A DNA stretch of 64,000 nucleotides from assembly GCF_001637225.1 (NCBI RefSeq), contig NZ_LVJI01000048.1, positions 1-64,000 on the forward strand, read 5' to 3'. The notes under the pieces are model-generated. The model was not told the DNA's origin. It did not search any database and saw nothing but the letters and a program-made list of their open reading frames with translations. Positions 1-8,291 of the stretch are shown piece after piece (the first letter of the stretch is position 1; each line of letters begins with the position of its first letter). The position numbers were made by a program, and so were the translations under genes. The stretch is from Paenibacillus antarcticus (lineage in GTDB: Bacteria > Bacillota > Bacilli > Paenibacillales > Paenibacillaceae).

Positions 1-10
1 AACTAAACAA

Positions 11-39
11 CCTGAGCCCCTACGAATACAGGACTCAGG
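11..39 (-). terminator. Probable terminator after the acetolactate decarboxylase gene
   Basis: Arms 11-19 and 31-39 (CCTGAG paired with CTCAGG, extended by two more pairs with one mismatch) form a hairpin. Read on the minus strand it is followed by a moderately T-rich tract. It sits about 85 bases past the stop of the minus-strand gene starting at 984. The T-tract is weak, so it may instead serve a gene outside the window. Confidence 0.45.
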
Positions 40-123
40 CTGCTTAAATATTGCTTTTTGTTAATTGTCTACTTGACAGGGGTCACTTCATAATAAGGGT
101 TCTCCTGTTAAATACTTATATAT

Positions 124-984
124 TTAATTCTTCTTTTTGGTGTCGCCTTCAACATCTAGAATGTCTTGAAGTTGAATCTTAGTTAGATCTGCTTCAGCAA
201 ACTCTTTAGTCTGTGGAAGTTGTACTTCGAATTCACTAATTGAATCTATTTGAACAATGGCTTCATCAAACGCAAGGTTAAGGATATGTCCACCTAGCGT
301 CTTATCATCACTTACAAAGTGAAAATGGAAACCGGGAACGTTAATTGTTGCTGCATAGTTTGGTGTGTAGAAACCAACAAATGTTCCTTTTACATTCTTA
401 TATTCAAACTCTACTTGCTCTTCAGTAAGTACATCTTTTAGTAGACGATAAGGTTTTTCTTGTTTAGGCTCTGAACGAGTCTTCAAATACTTCAAAGTTA
501 CTGGCATTTTAAATGCATAGAAATTATTCTTATTATCCATTTGTGCTAATAGTTTTGTAGTTAAATCCTCTGTGTTTTTCACACTAGAAATGTATGCAGT
601 CTTATCCTTATTGAAATTAGTAGCTACAACAAAAGGCGTTTTTGAAGCGCCAGGAACTTGAGTCATTTTTCCTTTGTTATCGAAACGGTAGAATTTAGAA
701 TCAAGAATTGTCAATTCTCCATCCGCACCATTAAGTGTACCCAGTCCGAAATCTCCGAATTTCTTAACTTCGTCAAGCGTGATATCCCCATCATATTGAC
801 CGCTCATAAGAGCATTGATTGTAGAGTATTGGAACAACTTATCACTCTTCACTTCTTTGCTTGGTGCAATTGTTGTACTTGGTGCCACTTTTTTTGGAAC
901 TTCATTAGCTTTAGCAAATACCGTGGCTCCTAATGAACCTAATAGAACTACTGATGCGATTGATGCTACTACTGTCTTCTTCAT
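124..984 (-). CDS. alsD: Alpha-acetolactate decarboxylase, secreted form
   Basis: Converts 2-acetolactate to acetoin, the second step of the acetoin/butanediol branch of fermentation. The 286-residue product starts MKKTVVASIASVVLLGSLGA, a clear Sec signal peptide ending near a VFA-KA site, so the enzyme is probably exported, as in Brevibacillus. The core carries the family signature HFHFVSDDKTLGGH, whose histidines bind zinc, and the segment around QYSTINALMSGQYDG is typical of the N-terminal half. An in-frame upstream ATG at 1032 exists, but GGAGG sits 10 bases before the ATG at 984, so I choose 984. No acetolactate synthase gene is nearby. Confidence 0.93.
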   Translation of the reverse strand: MKKTVVASIASVVLLGSLGATVFAKANEVPKKVAPSTTIAPSKEVKSDKLFQYSTINALMSGQYDGDITLDEVKKFGDFGLGTLNGADGELTILDSKFYRFDNKGKMTQVPGASKTPFVVATNFNKDKTAYISSVKNTEDLTTKLLAQMDNKNNFYAFKMPVTLKYLKTRSEPKQEKPYRLLKDVLTEEQVEFEYKNVKGTFVGFYTPNYAATINVPGFHFHFVSDDKTLGGHILNLAFDEAIVQIDSISEFEVQLPQTKEFAEADLTKIQLQDILDVEGDTKKKN

Positions 985-1037
985 GTGCAAAAAACCTCCG
1001 ATGATATATTTATAGTAAAGGCTAAACGCCATACTAA

Positions 1038-3053
1038 CTAGATTTTAAACTTCTCAACATCACATTTAACTTTCTCAGCCGTCTGAAGAACAATATTAAC
1101 TTGTTCATTGATCCGTGTGATAGAAGTCTTCTGAGTCTGAGTATCCTCAAGTGCATTTTGTGAATTTGCTGAATTCGAATTTGATATACTCGACAACTCT
1201 TCCGCTGACGAACTAATTTCTTCTGAACTAGCCGCAATTTCTTCAGATGTTGCACTTAAGCTCTGAATCTCACTATTAAGTTTGGACATATTATCCATGA
1301 TACCTGAGAATAATGTGTTAACAGTTGTGCTGAGTGTGATACCATCACTTACTTCTGTTTTCACTTCTACAAGAGCATCTACTGACTTTTTGGTTTTATC
1401 ATTAATTTCAGAAATCAATGCACTAATTTGTTTGGCCGCCTCTGAAGATTGAGCAGACAGCTTCTTAACTTCATTGGCTACAACTGAGAATCCTTTTCCT
1501 GCGTCTCCTGCTCTAGCAGCTTCAATACTCGCATTTAAGGAGAGTAAATTAGTCTCAGTGGCAATACTATTAATAATAGTAGCGATAGCACCAATTTCTT
1601 TGACCTTGTCCATTAAGGACTGTACGGCATCAGAAGAGTTGGTAAGTGCTACATCAATAGAATTCATTTGATACATCGTTTGTAAGACGCTTGAACTTCC
1701 TTCATCTGCCGTTTTAAACGTTTGATCAGATATATCACTGATCTCAGATGCACTACTAGCTATGCTATTTATTCCAATAGCACTCTCTTGTACCGCACGG
1801 GAGATTTCACGAGTGCTTTGTGCTTGAATTATTGAACTATCGGTTACTTGCTTATTCACATCGTATATGCGGGATGCTGCACCGGCTGTAGAAGTGATTT
1901 CTTCATTTAATACATCAGCGGCTTGATAGAGTCCTTGAGTACTGTTCGTTAAATTACCAACCAGATGTCTGAACTGTATAGTCATCGTTTTGAAAGCTCT
2001 AGATAATTCACCAATTTCATCTTTCGTTTGTAGAGGGACAATATCCTCTGAAAGATCTCCAGTAGCCATCTTCTCTGCTATTTGTGTTATCTTTTTGATC
2101 GGTTTTACAAAGACTTTGTTTACAAAATATAGAATGATAGCTAGCAGTATTAATGACGCTAGAATCGTTAACAGCGTATTGATAATGATAGGACCCTTTA
2201 AATCATCCAATTCACTGTCGTACAGAACACCTATGATTTTCCATCCAGTTAATGGATTAGTCGTATAGATTAGTTTGGCACCTTCACCTTTTACTGTAGT
2301 CTGTAATGTACCAGATTTAGAGTTATGCATCGACTCAAGTGTTGATTCTTTTGATAAATCAGTTCCAGCCTCCATCGATGGATGTGCAAGAACCTTCTGT
2401 GTTCCATCCAATACGAATGCATATCCCTTTGATCCTATTTTTTGAGTATTTATCGTATCCGTTAAATATTGCTTAAGTGATAAATTGACAGCTGCAACGC
2501 TGCGATTATCAGTTGTCGTTTTTGCAATTGTAATCACGACATTTCCAGATCCTGCAGAAACATATGGATCAGAAATAATGACTTTCCCTTTATTCTCCAT
2601 AGCTTTCGTATACCAGACTCTAGTACGTGCGTCGAACCCATCTTTCATCTTAGACTGTGGTTCTATTGCAAAAAGACCAGTAGTCGTTGCAAAACCTATC
2701 AATTCTGTATCATCGGTATGTACTGCTTTAAAAATGCTTAATGTTGATTGTACTTCTGGATTACTAGAAATGTTCATATCTACAATAGGTGTCATATTGC
2801 CTGAACTTGGTGTAGATAAACTTCTAGCTAGTACATCCGTATCTTTCATAACGGGTAATACAACTCTGTCAATAATCGTGTTTAAATTTGATATTTGGCT
2901 GTTGGATGAATCTAATAACTGCTTTTCTAAAGAACTTACAGAAGTCTGGTATGAGAAATACCCTCCCCCTACGCTAGTTATCAGTACTAGTAATAGAAAT
3001 ACTGAGAATAGCTTTAACCCAATCTTAAATTTCAACAAACTTTTGATCTTCAT
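1038..3053 (-). CDS. Methyl-accepting chemotaxis protein with dCache sensor
   Basis: Transmembrane chemoreceptor of 671 residues that signals to CheA/CheW. Order: TM1 about residues 12-32, extracellular double-Cache domain 33-285, TM2 about 287-311, HAMP 312-365, then the cytoplasmic coiled-coil with the conserved hairpin segment [20 protein letters not shown]. The sensor carries TRVWYTKA (145-150) and a later [13 protein letters not shown], resembling the amino-acid-binding dCache_1 pattern; the ligand is an inference. Glutamine/glutamate-rich helices flanking the hairpin are the likely methylation sites. It ends 53 bases before the upstream edge of alsD and seems to be a single gene. No other chemotaxis genes are in the window. 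Confidence 0.93.
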   Translation of the reverse strand: MKIKSLLKFKIGLKLFSVFLLLVLITSVGGGYFSYQTSVSSLEKQLLDSSNSQISNLNTIIDRVVLPVMKDTDVLARSLSTPSSGNMTPIVDMNISSNPEVQSTLSIFKAVHTDDTELIGFATTTGLFAIEPQSKMKDGFDARTRVWYTKAMENKGKVIISDPYVSAGSGNVVITIAKTTTDNRSVAAVNLSLKQYLTDTINTQKIGSKGYAFVLDGTQKVLAHPSMEAGTDLSKESTLESMHNSKSGTLQTTVKGEGAKLIYTTNPLTGWKIIGVLYDSELDDLKGPIIINTLLTILASLILLAIILYFVNKVFVKPIKKITQIAEKMATGDLSEDIVPLQTKDEIGELSRAFKTMTIQFRHLVGNLTNSTQGLYQAADVLNEEITSTAGAASRIYDVNKQVTDSSIIQAQSTREISRAVQESAIGINSIASSASEISDISDQTFKTADEGSSSVLQTMYQMNSIDVALTNSSDAVQSLMDKVKEIGAIATIINSIATETNLLSLNASIEAARAGDAGKGFSVVANEVKKLSAQSSEAAKQISALISEINDKTKKSVDALVEVKTEVSDGITLSTTVNTLFSGIMDNMSKLNSEIQSLSATSEEIAASSEEISSSAEELSSISNSNSANSQNALEDTQTQKTSITRINEQVNIVLQTAEKVKCDVEKFKI

Positions 3054-3378
3054 CTAGTTATTTCTCCTCTGTGTATAAAAAATAGAGCTTTCCCTATGTA
3101 ATAGAGCAGCTCTTTGAAACGCAAAGTAAATTGAGGTTCTCGTGCTAGTCTAGTAGTCTTAAAGTACTATCGACATATTGTGACATTTTATTTAGCTTTT
3201 TTTTAAAATAAATTTATTCGGATCATTTATCTTGTACACATTCGACGTGTATTTCCTTTGAAATCCCACGCGATAAGCTTTACTAATTATTCCACTCTTC
3301 TATCTCATTCTCAAAAAAAAGAACCTCTACGTATAGAAGTTCAAATATAACTACGCTCTAATAAAACCGCATTACAAA
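3054..3378. other. Intergenic region between chemoreceptor and AlkC-type gene
   Basis: About 325 bases, AT-rich. It holds the terminator of the minus-strand gene at 3321-3342 and must hold the chemoreceptor promoter in its left part, though I cannot assign convincing -35/-10 boxes. No ORF with a ribosome binding site is visible. Confidence 0.6.
3313..3342 (-). terminator. Rho-independent terminator of the frameshifted AlkC-type gene
   Basis: Arms 3321-3329 and 3334-3342 (9 bp with one G-U) are followed on the minus strand by eight T residues (3313-3320). It lies 37 bases past the stop at 3379 rather than past the premature stop at 3522, which supports 3379 as the original gene end. Confidence 0.8.
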
Positions 3379-4487
3379 TCAAGCTTCAGTGATGTCTAAC
3401 AACGAGTTAGCAACCTCACGTCCATTCACTAATAATGTCAATCGGTGCTCTCCAGGATAGTGACGGCGGGTGGTTAAGTCCCTCCAACTGTGCTTACGAA
3501 TTCCTTGAAGACGTGTGCCTCCTAGAACTGTCTTATCTGACAGGAGGAAAGATTTACGCGATGTCTTCCCCTGGCCTTCACAAAATCTATTGCGTATTCG
3601 ACGCGGATATGTGCTGGTTCTCCATCCCGAACGTGAAGCTCGTATCGTAGTTCACATGTACCCCCAATAGATAGTCCATTTGGCTCAATCGATAAAGAGG
3701 CATAGGTTGCAATAGAGTGGTTACCCTCCGTAGGTTCTGCATATCCGAACAACGACATAATTTCAGGATCTGCATTACGAATTAAGGTGCGGCAGCCGTG
3801 ACGTACAATCCAGTCCGTATGTGGATTCAATCCTTTCCAACGTCTTGCGATATCTATCACGACGGAAGGATGATCCTTCACAATGTCATTTAGATTATTG
3901 GCAACACTTTTACGTACATATAGTGATGGATCTGCCTTTAATAGCTCAAGTACTGGCAGAATAGGTGATGGTTCATGCTTGAACATCGGTAGTGCCTGTC
4001 CCCATGGTAGACGCGGCCGACAACCTTCGCTTGCAAGACGACGAACATGCTCCTGTGGATGTTCAGCCCATTTCAACATTTGGGACATCATCCGGACGGG
4101 ATCACGAAGTAGGAATGGTCTCACCGCAAATTCCGCGGATGACTTCGATGTAAATCGCTCTAATGCTTTCATCGAAAGCTCCCAATGCTCCTCAGCCTGG
4201 CCATACACCTCAATGAAATCAGGGAAGAACAAATATGGGAATCCGATACATGACTGATCAATCTTGAATAATACTTCTAGTGCATCTTCGTACATAGAAG
4301 GAAAATATATCCTGAGTGATGTTGTAATCCGTCTCATGCGAGCCTTCAATTCTAGTGCTTCCCATGTGTCATCCATCGTTGTAGCCATAAATCCATCTAT
4401 ATCAAAAGCATCATAAACATCGTGTAACTTTTCGCTAAAACCTCTTAAAAAAGGTTCGTTATACATGTGTTTCAAAGGTTCTGCCAT
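3379..4487 (-). pseudogene. AlkC-type DNA alkylation repair glycosylase, frameshifted near 3575
   Basis: HEAT-repeat DNA glycosylase family (AlkC/AlkD superfamily) that excises alkylated bases such as 3-methyladenine. The first frame (4487 to 3522) encodes 321 residues with the family segment VRRLASEGCRPRLPWGQALP and then runs into a short nonsense tail and a stop. The tail begins right after AIDFVKA. In the next frame the sequence continues QGKTSRKSFLLSDKTV, then GGTRLQGIRKHSWRDLTTRR and ends REVANSLLDITEA at 3379, which is the Ig-like C-terminal domain of AlkC proteins. One missing base near 3571-3578 (GGCCAGGGG) restores a 369-residue protein, the family's usual length. The frameshift may be real decay or a sequencing error. 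AAGGAG stands 7 bases before the ATG. Confidence 0.88.
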
Positions 4488-4506
4488 GATGTTGCTCCTT
4501 TATTTT

Positions 4507-4612
4507 GCGGACTGTTATACTTCAAGAGCATAACATAGTTAACTAGACACCTATATGTCTTGTTAGAATGTATAAGATGCTCCACATCAACAGTCCGCAG
4601 ACTGCAGTCTGC
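4507..4612. repeat. Inverted repeats upstream of the AlkC-type gene
   Basis: GCGGACTGTT (4507-4516) is repeated in inverse as AACAGTCCGC (4589-4598), enclosing 72 bases. It abuts a perfect 16-bp palindrome, GCAGACTGCAGTCTGC (4597-4612). The block fills the gap between the AlkC-type gene start (4487) and the end of the ABC-F fragment (4649). It could be a regulatory stem or the remains of a small insertion. Neither palindrome has a T-tract on the minus strand. Confidence 0.5.
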
Positions 4613-4648
4613 AATAATATTTGAACATGTCAGATTATTAACTCTAAC

Positions 4649-5122
4649 CTAGAGATCAATTATTTCAGTTGCAACAGTGTTACAAAATTCTTTATCATGC
4701 TCCACAAAAAGAATGGTTGGTTCGTATTCTAGTAGTAACTCTTCAATTTGCATGCGAGAAATAACATCAATAAAATTAAGCGGCTCATCCCAAATATGCA
4801 AATGAACATTCTCACTAAGACTTTTTGCAATCAATACTTTCTTTTTTTGTCCTCCGCTGAAATCTGAAATGTCTTTCTCGAATTGAACTCTGGAGAAATC
4901 AAGCTTTCTTAAAATCGATTTAAATAAACTTTCATCAATCCCGTTGTCTATCGCATAGTCAGATAAAGTTCCTTGAAGATGGGATGTGTCCTGTGATACA
5001 TAGGATATCTTCAACTGACTATCCTTCACAAAGTTACCTGTATAATCTAGATCCTCACCGCAAATAAGTTTGATAATACTTGATTTTCCTGATCCGTTTT
5101 TACCCGTAAGTGCTATTCGCAT
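4649..5122 (-). CDS. ABC-F protein, C-terminal fragment (second ATPase domain)
   Basis: Downstream part of a broken ABC-F gene. Its 157 residues contain a Walker A motif (TGKNGSGKSS, residues 6-15), the signature SGGQKKK, a Walker B with DEP, and the switch histidine in FVEHD. It begins exactly at Walker A: the roughly 40 residues that normally come before it (first strand of the second ATPase domain and the end of the interdomain linker) are absent. The ATG overlaps the stop of the upstream fragment by 10 bases, so translational coupling is possible, but without the first strands the domain may not fold properly. The two pieces total 448 residues against roughly 490 for Lsa/Vga-like proteins. 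Confidence 0.75.
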   Translation of the reverse strand: MRIALTGKNGSGKSSIIKLICGEDLDYTGNFVKDSQLKISYVSQDTSHLQGTLSDYAIDNGIDESLFKSILRKLDFSRVQFEKDISDFSGGQKKKVLIAKSLSENVHLHIWDEPLNFIDVISRMQIEELLLEYEPTILFVEHDKEFCNTVATEIIDL

Positions 5123-5988
5123 TCCTTGAGTTTAGACTTTTCATCAATGGCGGATAGTTGTCTTTGTTCAATTGATTTAGAACGTTTCATCATTTTAGCA
5201 GCCTTATGGCCAATATAACCTTTATCCACTTTTGAACCGGAGTTTCTTGTTCCATTTTTGGTTTTCTCCACTTCGTGTGACCAGCTACCCGTCCTTTTAG
5301 CAGAACCAGACAAGCGGTTTATATCTCTTCTAAGCTTTTCGTTCTCTGCGAGTTCAAAGTTATCTTGTCTCATTTTGTTTTCCCACCAAGCGGAGAAATT
5401 ACCTTTTTGAATTTCGATGTTGGTCTTATTGATGGAAAGAATGTGGTCTACACAGTTATCAAGGAATGATCTGTCATGAGACACTAGAATATAGCCACTT
5501 TTAGTCTTGAGATAATCACTAACAAGTTTTCTTGCAGTCATGTCAAGATGGTTGGTTGGTTCGTCGATCAACAGAAAGCTATTGTCCTTTATAAATAATG
5601 CAGCCAGTAATACTTTCGTTTGCTCTCCGTTAGACAATGAATCAAAAGATCGATATAGCACATCTTCAGTAACCATTAGCAAGGAAAGCTCACGCATGAG
5701 CTTCCAGTGTATATAATCCGGGAAAATATCGTTGATTACTTCAATCGTATTTGCTTGCTTCTTCTCTACATGGAAAGGGAAGTATTCAAAACTAACATGA
5801 GCCGATATATTTCCGCTGTATTCATATTTACCTAGCAATAAATTGAGAAATGATGTCTTACCTCTACCGTTTCTTCCCGTAAAACCTAATTTCCAATCGG
5901 TATCGATTGGAAAACTTACATTTTCAAATATATTATCGTAACTGCCCTCATGGGCAAACGTCAGGTTTGTAACATTAATTAATGACAT
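5113..5988 (-). CDS. ABC-F ribosomal protection protein, N-terminal fragment (Lsa/Vga-like)
   Basis: ABC-F proteins bind the ribosomal E site and displace antibiotics such as lincosamides, pleuromutilins and streptogramin A. This 291-residue piece has the first ATPase domain: Walker A TGRNGRGKTS, signature LSNGEQTK, Walker B LLIDEPTNHLD, switch VSHD, followed by the linker with the arginine/lysine-rich GHKAAKMMKRSKSIEQRQ segment. It then stops early (KLKECE) where family members continue for about 40-50 more residues into the second domain. I infer an internal deletion of about 140 bases plus frame change at about 5113-5122. No membrane domain is present, as expected. AGGAGG stands 8 bases before the ATG; an attenuator leader stands upstream. 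Confidence 0.8.
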   Translation of the reverse strand: MSLINVTNLTFAHEGSYDNIFENVSFPIDTDWKLGFTGRNGRGKTSFLNLLLGKYEYSGNISAHVSFEYFPFHVEKKQANTIEVINDIFPDYIHWKLMRELSLLMVTEDVLYRSFDSLSNGEQTKVLLAALFIKDNSFLLIDEPTNHLDMTARKLVSDYLKTKSGYILVSHDRSFLDNCVDHILSINKTNIEIQKGNFSAWWENKMRQDNFELAENEKLRRDINRLSGSAKRTGSWSHEVEKTKNGTRNSGSKVDKGYIGHKAAKMMKRSKSIEQRQLSAIDEKSKLKECE

Positions 5989-6009
5989 ACAAATATCCTC
6001 CTGTATAAA

Positions 6010-6047
6010 AAAATAAGAGCTACAAGAAAGTTACTTTCTTGTAGCTC
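6010..6047 (-). terminator. Leader terminator (segments 3:4) of the ABC-F attenuator
   Basis: A perfect 14-bp stem (6034-6047 paired with 6017-6030; minus-strand GAGCTACAAGAAAG with CTTTCTTGTAGCTC) with a 3-base loop is followed on the minus strand by TTATTTTTTT. It lies between the promoter and the ABC-F start codon at 5988, so it acts in the leader. Its 3' arm also contains GTAACTTTCTTG, complementary to the upstream segment 6130-6141. Confidence 0.88.
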
Positions 6048-6129
6048 AAATAAATACTTAATCCAATCCTCCCCAATGTATATGAGGATAGAGTTAGATT
6101 AGGATATATTGTTTGAGTGAAAAGATATA

Positions 6130-6143
6130 GTAACTTTCTTGCA
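6130..6143 (-). promoter_or_regulatory. Antiterminator segment of the ABC-F leader
   Basis: The minus-strand sequence TGCAAGAAAGTTAC here can pair in two ways: its first nine bases with TTTCTTGCA at 6198-6206, or the 12 bases CAAGAAAGTTAC with GTAACTTTCTTG (6023-6034) in the 3' arm of the terminator. The second pairing would destroy the terminator. The first is extended by GAGTGAAAAG (6218-6227) with CTTTTCACTC (6115-6124). Confidence 0.75.
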
Positions 6144-6187
6144 TATAAAAAATAAAACATGCGAAAAATCGCAGTCCTTGTTTTATT
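6144..6187 (-). terminator. Hairpin with T-tract between acetyltransferase and ABC-F genes
   Basis: AATAAAAC/GTTTTATT (6151-6158 with 6180-6187) and GCGA/TCGC (6161-6164 with 6169-6172) form an interrupted stem followed on the minus strand by a T-rich run. It may end transcription from the acetyltransferase gene and also lies inside the ABC-F leader, enclosed by the segment 1:2 pairing. Confidence 0.5.
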
Positions 6188-6234
6188 CATTTACATTTGC
6201 AAGAAATCCTACATATACTTTTCACTCCAATCAT
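6187..6234 (-). CDS. Possible leader peptide of the ABC-F attenuator
   Basis: A 15-codon ORF (MIGVKSICRISCKCK) starts about 6 bases after the expected transcription start, so it would be nearly leaderless, and it has no Shine-Dalgarno sequence. A competing choice is a start-stop ORF ATG-TAG at 6209-6214, placed 10 bases after GGAG (6225-6228). Either would put a stalled ribosome over segment 1 (6198-6206) and free the antiterminator. Very short or start-stop leader ORFs are known for attenuated resistance genes. Which frame is used cannot be decided from the sequence. Confidence 0.4.
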   Translation of the reverse strand: MIGVKSICRISCKCK

Positions 6235-6246
6235 CAATTTGAAAGT

Positions 6247-6275
6247 ATGATATCATACCCTTTATTAAATTTCAA
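6247..6275 (-). promoter_or_regulatory. SigA-type promoter of the ABC-F gene
   Basis: TTGAAA (6270-6275), 17-base spacer, TATCAT (6247-6252) with an extended -10 TG just upstream. Transcription would start near 6240, giving a leader of about 250 bases before the ATG at 5988. Confidence 0.7.
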
Positions 6276-6342
6276 TAAATACAGCCTAATTACAGACGTA
6301 CATTTTCCGGAATATGACTTTATGTTTACAACATCTTATTGT

Positions 6343-6924
6343 TTAAGATTCAGGATTGCTCACATCAATTTGTTTAATGAATCGCGCTGGATTGCCTCCA
6401 ACGACAACATCATTAGGGACATCTTTCGTGACCACTGAACCAGAAGCTATAACGACGTTATCACCAATGGTAACACCAGGATTTATAATAGATCCTCCAC
6501 CAATCCAGACATTATTTCCAATCGTCACAGGTTTACCATACTCTGCCCCACTTATTCGCTCAAATGGATTTAATGGATGTGTCGCAGTATAGATATGTAC
6601 GCCTGGTGCAATGAAACAATTATCGCCGATACGAACTTCACATACGTCTAGAATAACACACTCAAAATTGACGTAGAAATTATCCCCTACATGAATATTA
6701 TAGCCATAGTCGCAACGGAATGTCGGTTCAATATACAGGTTTGGACCTGTCGATCCGAATAATTCTTTGATTAGCTCGACACGTGTATCATGCTCTGTTT
6801 CTAGGGTTTGATTGTACAAACGTGTTAATCTTCTAGCATGATCACGGTCTTGTATTAATTGTGGGTCTCCAGCAATATATAATTCCCCATCAATCATTTT
6901 CTCTTTTTCTGTTTTTGGATGCAT
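6343..6924 (-). CDS. maa: Maltose/galactoside O-acetyltransferase family protein
   Basis: Transfers acetyl from acetyl-CoA to the 6-hydroxyl of sugars; cytoplasmic. The 193-residue protein has the N-terminal helical region ([21 protein letters not shown]) followed by left-handed beta-helix hexapeptide repeats, including [19 protein letters not shown] with the catalytic histidine, and [19 protein letters not shown]. Length and motifs match Maa/LacA/NodL. GAGAGGAAG precedes the ATG. It is a single gene with its own downstream hairpin. The precise sugar cannot be read from the sequence; such enzymes are often thought to detoxify non-metabolised sugars. Confidence 0.9.
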   Translation of the reverse strand: MHPKTEKEKMIDGELYIAGDPQLIQDRDHARRLTRLYNQTLETEHDTRVELIKELFGSTGPNLYIEPTFRCDYGYNIHVGDNFYVNFECVILDVCEVRIGDNCFIAPGVHIYTATHPLNPFERISGAEYGKPVTIGNNVWIGGGSIINPGVTIGDNVVIASGSVVTKDVPNDVVVGGNPARFIKQIDVSNPES

Positions 6925-7010
6925 ATTCAGTCTTCCTCTCTCTATTCAGATTAATTTATTTTAGCAGAATCTGATACCCATTATCCACTCTTCTTCTGCC
7001 CAATAGCATT

Positions 7011-7556
7011 TCAATCCATTTTGGATATTGCCTTTTCCATCATTTCATCATTAATTGCACCTTTAAATATCTCTCGAATGATCCCTTGAGAATCAATGAA
7101 ATACGACGTCGGATACGCGGATATTTGATAGGTACTAGCGACGTCACCATCTGTATCCATCACGACTGGAAACGTAAGTCCGAAATCTTCAACAAACGCT
7201 TTTACATCACTCTCGCTTTTTTCTGTTTGCGTTAAATTGACCGATAATACCACCACATTGTCCCCATCATGGTTATACATCTTCTCCATATGTGGCATTT
7301 CAACTCTGCAAGGAGGACACCATGTGCCCCAGAAGTTCAAAATCACTTTCTTACCTGTGAAATCCGAAAGTTTCACATTCTTTTCATCCAGTGAGAGCAA
7401 ATTGAAATCTGGTGCCATATTTCCTTTTGCAATGCCAACTTTCACTCCAGAAGTACTCACTTGCTTATTTTGTTGTCCATTATTGTTGGTGTAATCGTAA
7501 ACTCCCCATACGACTAGAATCAGTAGTATGATGATCGCAATTCCATTTTTCCTCAT
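7011..7556 (-). CDS. Membrane-anchored thiol-disulfide oxidoreductase, ResA/TlpA-like
   Basis: Thioredoxin-fold protein of 181 residues with one N-terminal membrane anchor (IAIIILLILVVWGVYDY) and its catalytic domain outside the membrane. The active site is WGTWCPPCRVEMP (CxxC as CPPC), and a cis-proline segment AYPTSYFID follows. Family members reduce apocytochrome c or other extracytoplasmic disulfides, or act in spore coat maturation. The gene follows ccdA by 18 bases, and CcdA is the usual electron donor for ResA-type proteins, which supports the assignment. AAGGAG lies 11 bases before the ATG. Confidence 0.9.
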   Translation of the reverse strand: MRKNGIAIIILLILVVWGVYDYTNNNGQQNKQVSTSGVKVGIAKGNMAPDFNLLSLDEKNVKLSDFTGKKVILNFWGTWCPPCRVEMPHMEKMYNHDGDNVVVLSVNLTQTEKSESDVKAFVEDFGLTFPVVMDTDGDVASTYQISAYPTSYFIDSQGIIREIFKGAINDEMMEKAISKMD

Positions 7557-7574
7557 CGTATCGTGTACTCCTTT

Positions 7575-8291
7575 TTAATAACTAAATGTGCTGAATTGAG
7601 CCAAGTAGGCGCTTATCTTTTGTAAATTCCCTGTGAACAGTAACAATCCCATAACAACCAATATCCAACCATTGAGGATAGAAAGTGTAGGCAGCCATCG
7701 ATTTATCTTTTTCAAAATCCCTAAGGAACGTGTAATCATAAAAGACAATATCAGAAAAGGAAGCCCTAATCCTATTGAATAGACAAATAGTAGGAACATG
7801 CCGCTATATAACGTGTCAGTAGAACCAGCAAGCAACAAGATAGAGGATAACGCTAACCCGACACAGGGTGTCCATCCGGAACCAAAAGCCAACCCTAATA
7901 TAAAGGAACTTGCATTTCCTTTTTTAGAATGATCAGTAGTAACCCATTTTTTCTCAAACATAAGAAAACGCAATGTTAGCACTCCAGCCATTTGTAGACC
8001 AAATACGATGATCAATAGCCCACTGATTTTGCCAACAAGATCTCTATTACCATTAAACAATTGACCGATATAACTAGCCGATGCACCCATCGCTACGAAT
8101 ATCACACTAAATCCCAGAATAAAGCTTATTGAACGCATCATAAGTAACTTTTTCTCGACATTCACTCGATTATCTTGTACGAAGGAACCTGTTAAATGTG
8201 ATACATAAGCAGGAATTAACGGAAATACACAAGGTGAAAGGAAAGATAGAATGCCGGCAATCAGTGCTACAATAACCGAAGTATTCTCCAT
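7575..8291 (-). CDS. ccdA: CcdA/DsbD-family transmembrane electron carrier
   Basis: Polytopic membrane protein of 238 residues that carries reducing power from cytoplasmic thioredoxin to extracytoplasmic thiol oxidoreductases. The two family cysteine motifs are present: SPCVFPLIPAYVSHLTG in the first segment and GSGWTPCVGLALS in the fourth. Six membrane segments can be drawn. A TTG three bases upstream is possible, but the ATG at 8291 has better spacing (6 bases) from GGGGAG. This ATG overlaps the stop of the upstream gene by one base (TGATG), indicating coupled translation. Confidence 0.92.
   Translation of the reverse strand: MENTSVIVALIAGILSFLSPCVFPLIPAYVSHLTGSFVQDNRVNVEKKLLMMRSISFILGFSVIFVAMGASASYIGQLFNGNRDLVGKISGLLIIVFGLQMAGVLTLRFLMFEKKWVTTDHSKKGNASSFILGLAFGSGWTPCVGLALSSILLLAGSTDTLYSGMFLLFVYSIGLGLPFLILSFMITRSLGILKKINRWLPTLSILNGWILVVMGLLLFTGNLQKISAYLAQFSTFSY

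Noticed and set aside
2485-3057. Plus-strand 190-codon ORF
   Set aside because: It is the shadow of the chemoreceptor gene, which has full domain support; the ORF has no ribosome binding site and no recognisable protein.
3435-3650. Plus-strand 71-codon ORF near the AlkC-type gene end
   Set aside because: It is antisense to the frameshifted C-terminal domain of the AlkC-type gene, which the sequence supports strongly.
6139-6438. Plus-strand 99-codon ORF over the ABC-F leader
   Set aside because: It runs antisense across the attenuator and the end of the acetyltransferase gene, has no ribosome binding site and an unlikely composition.
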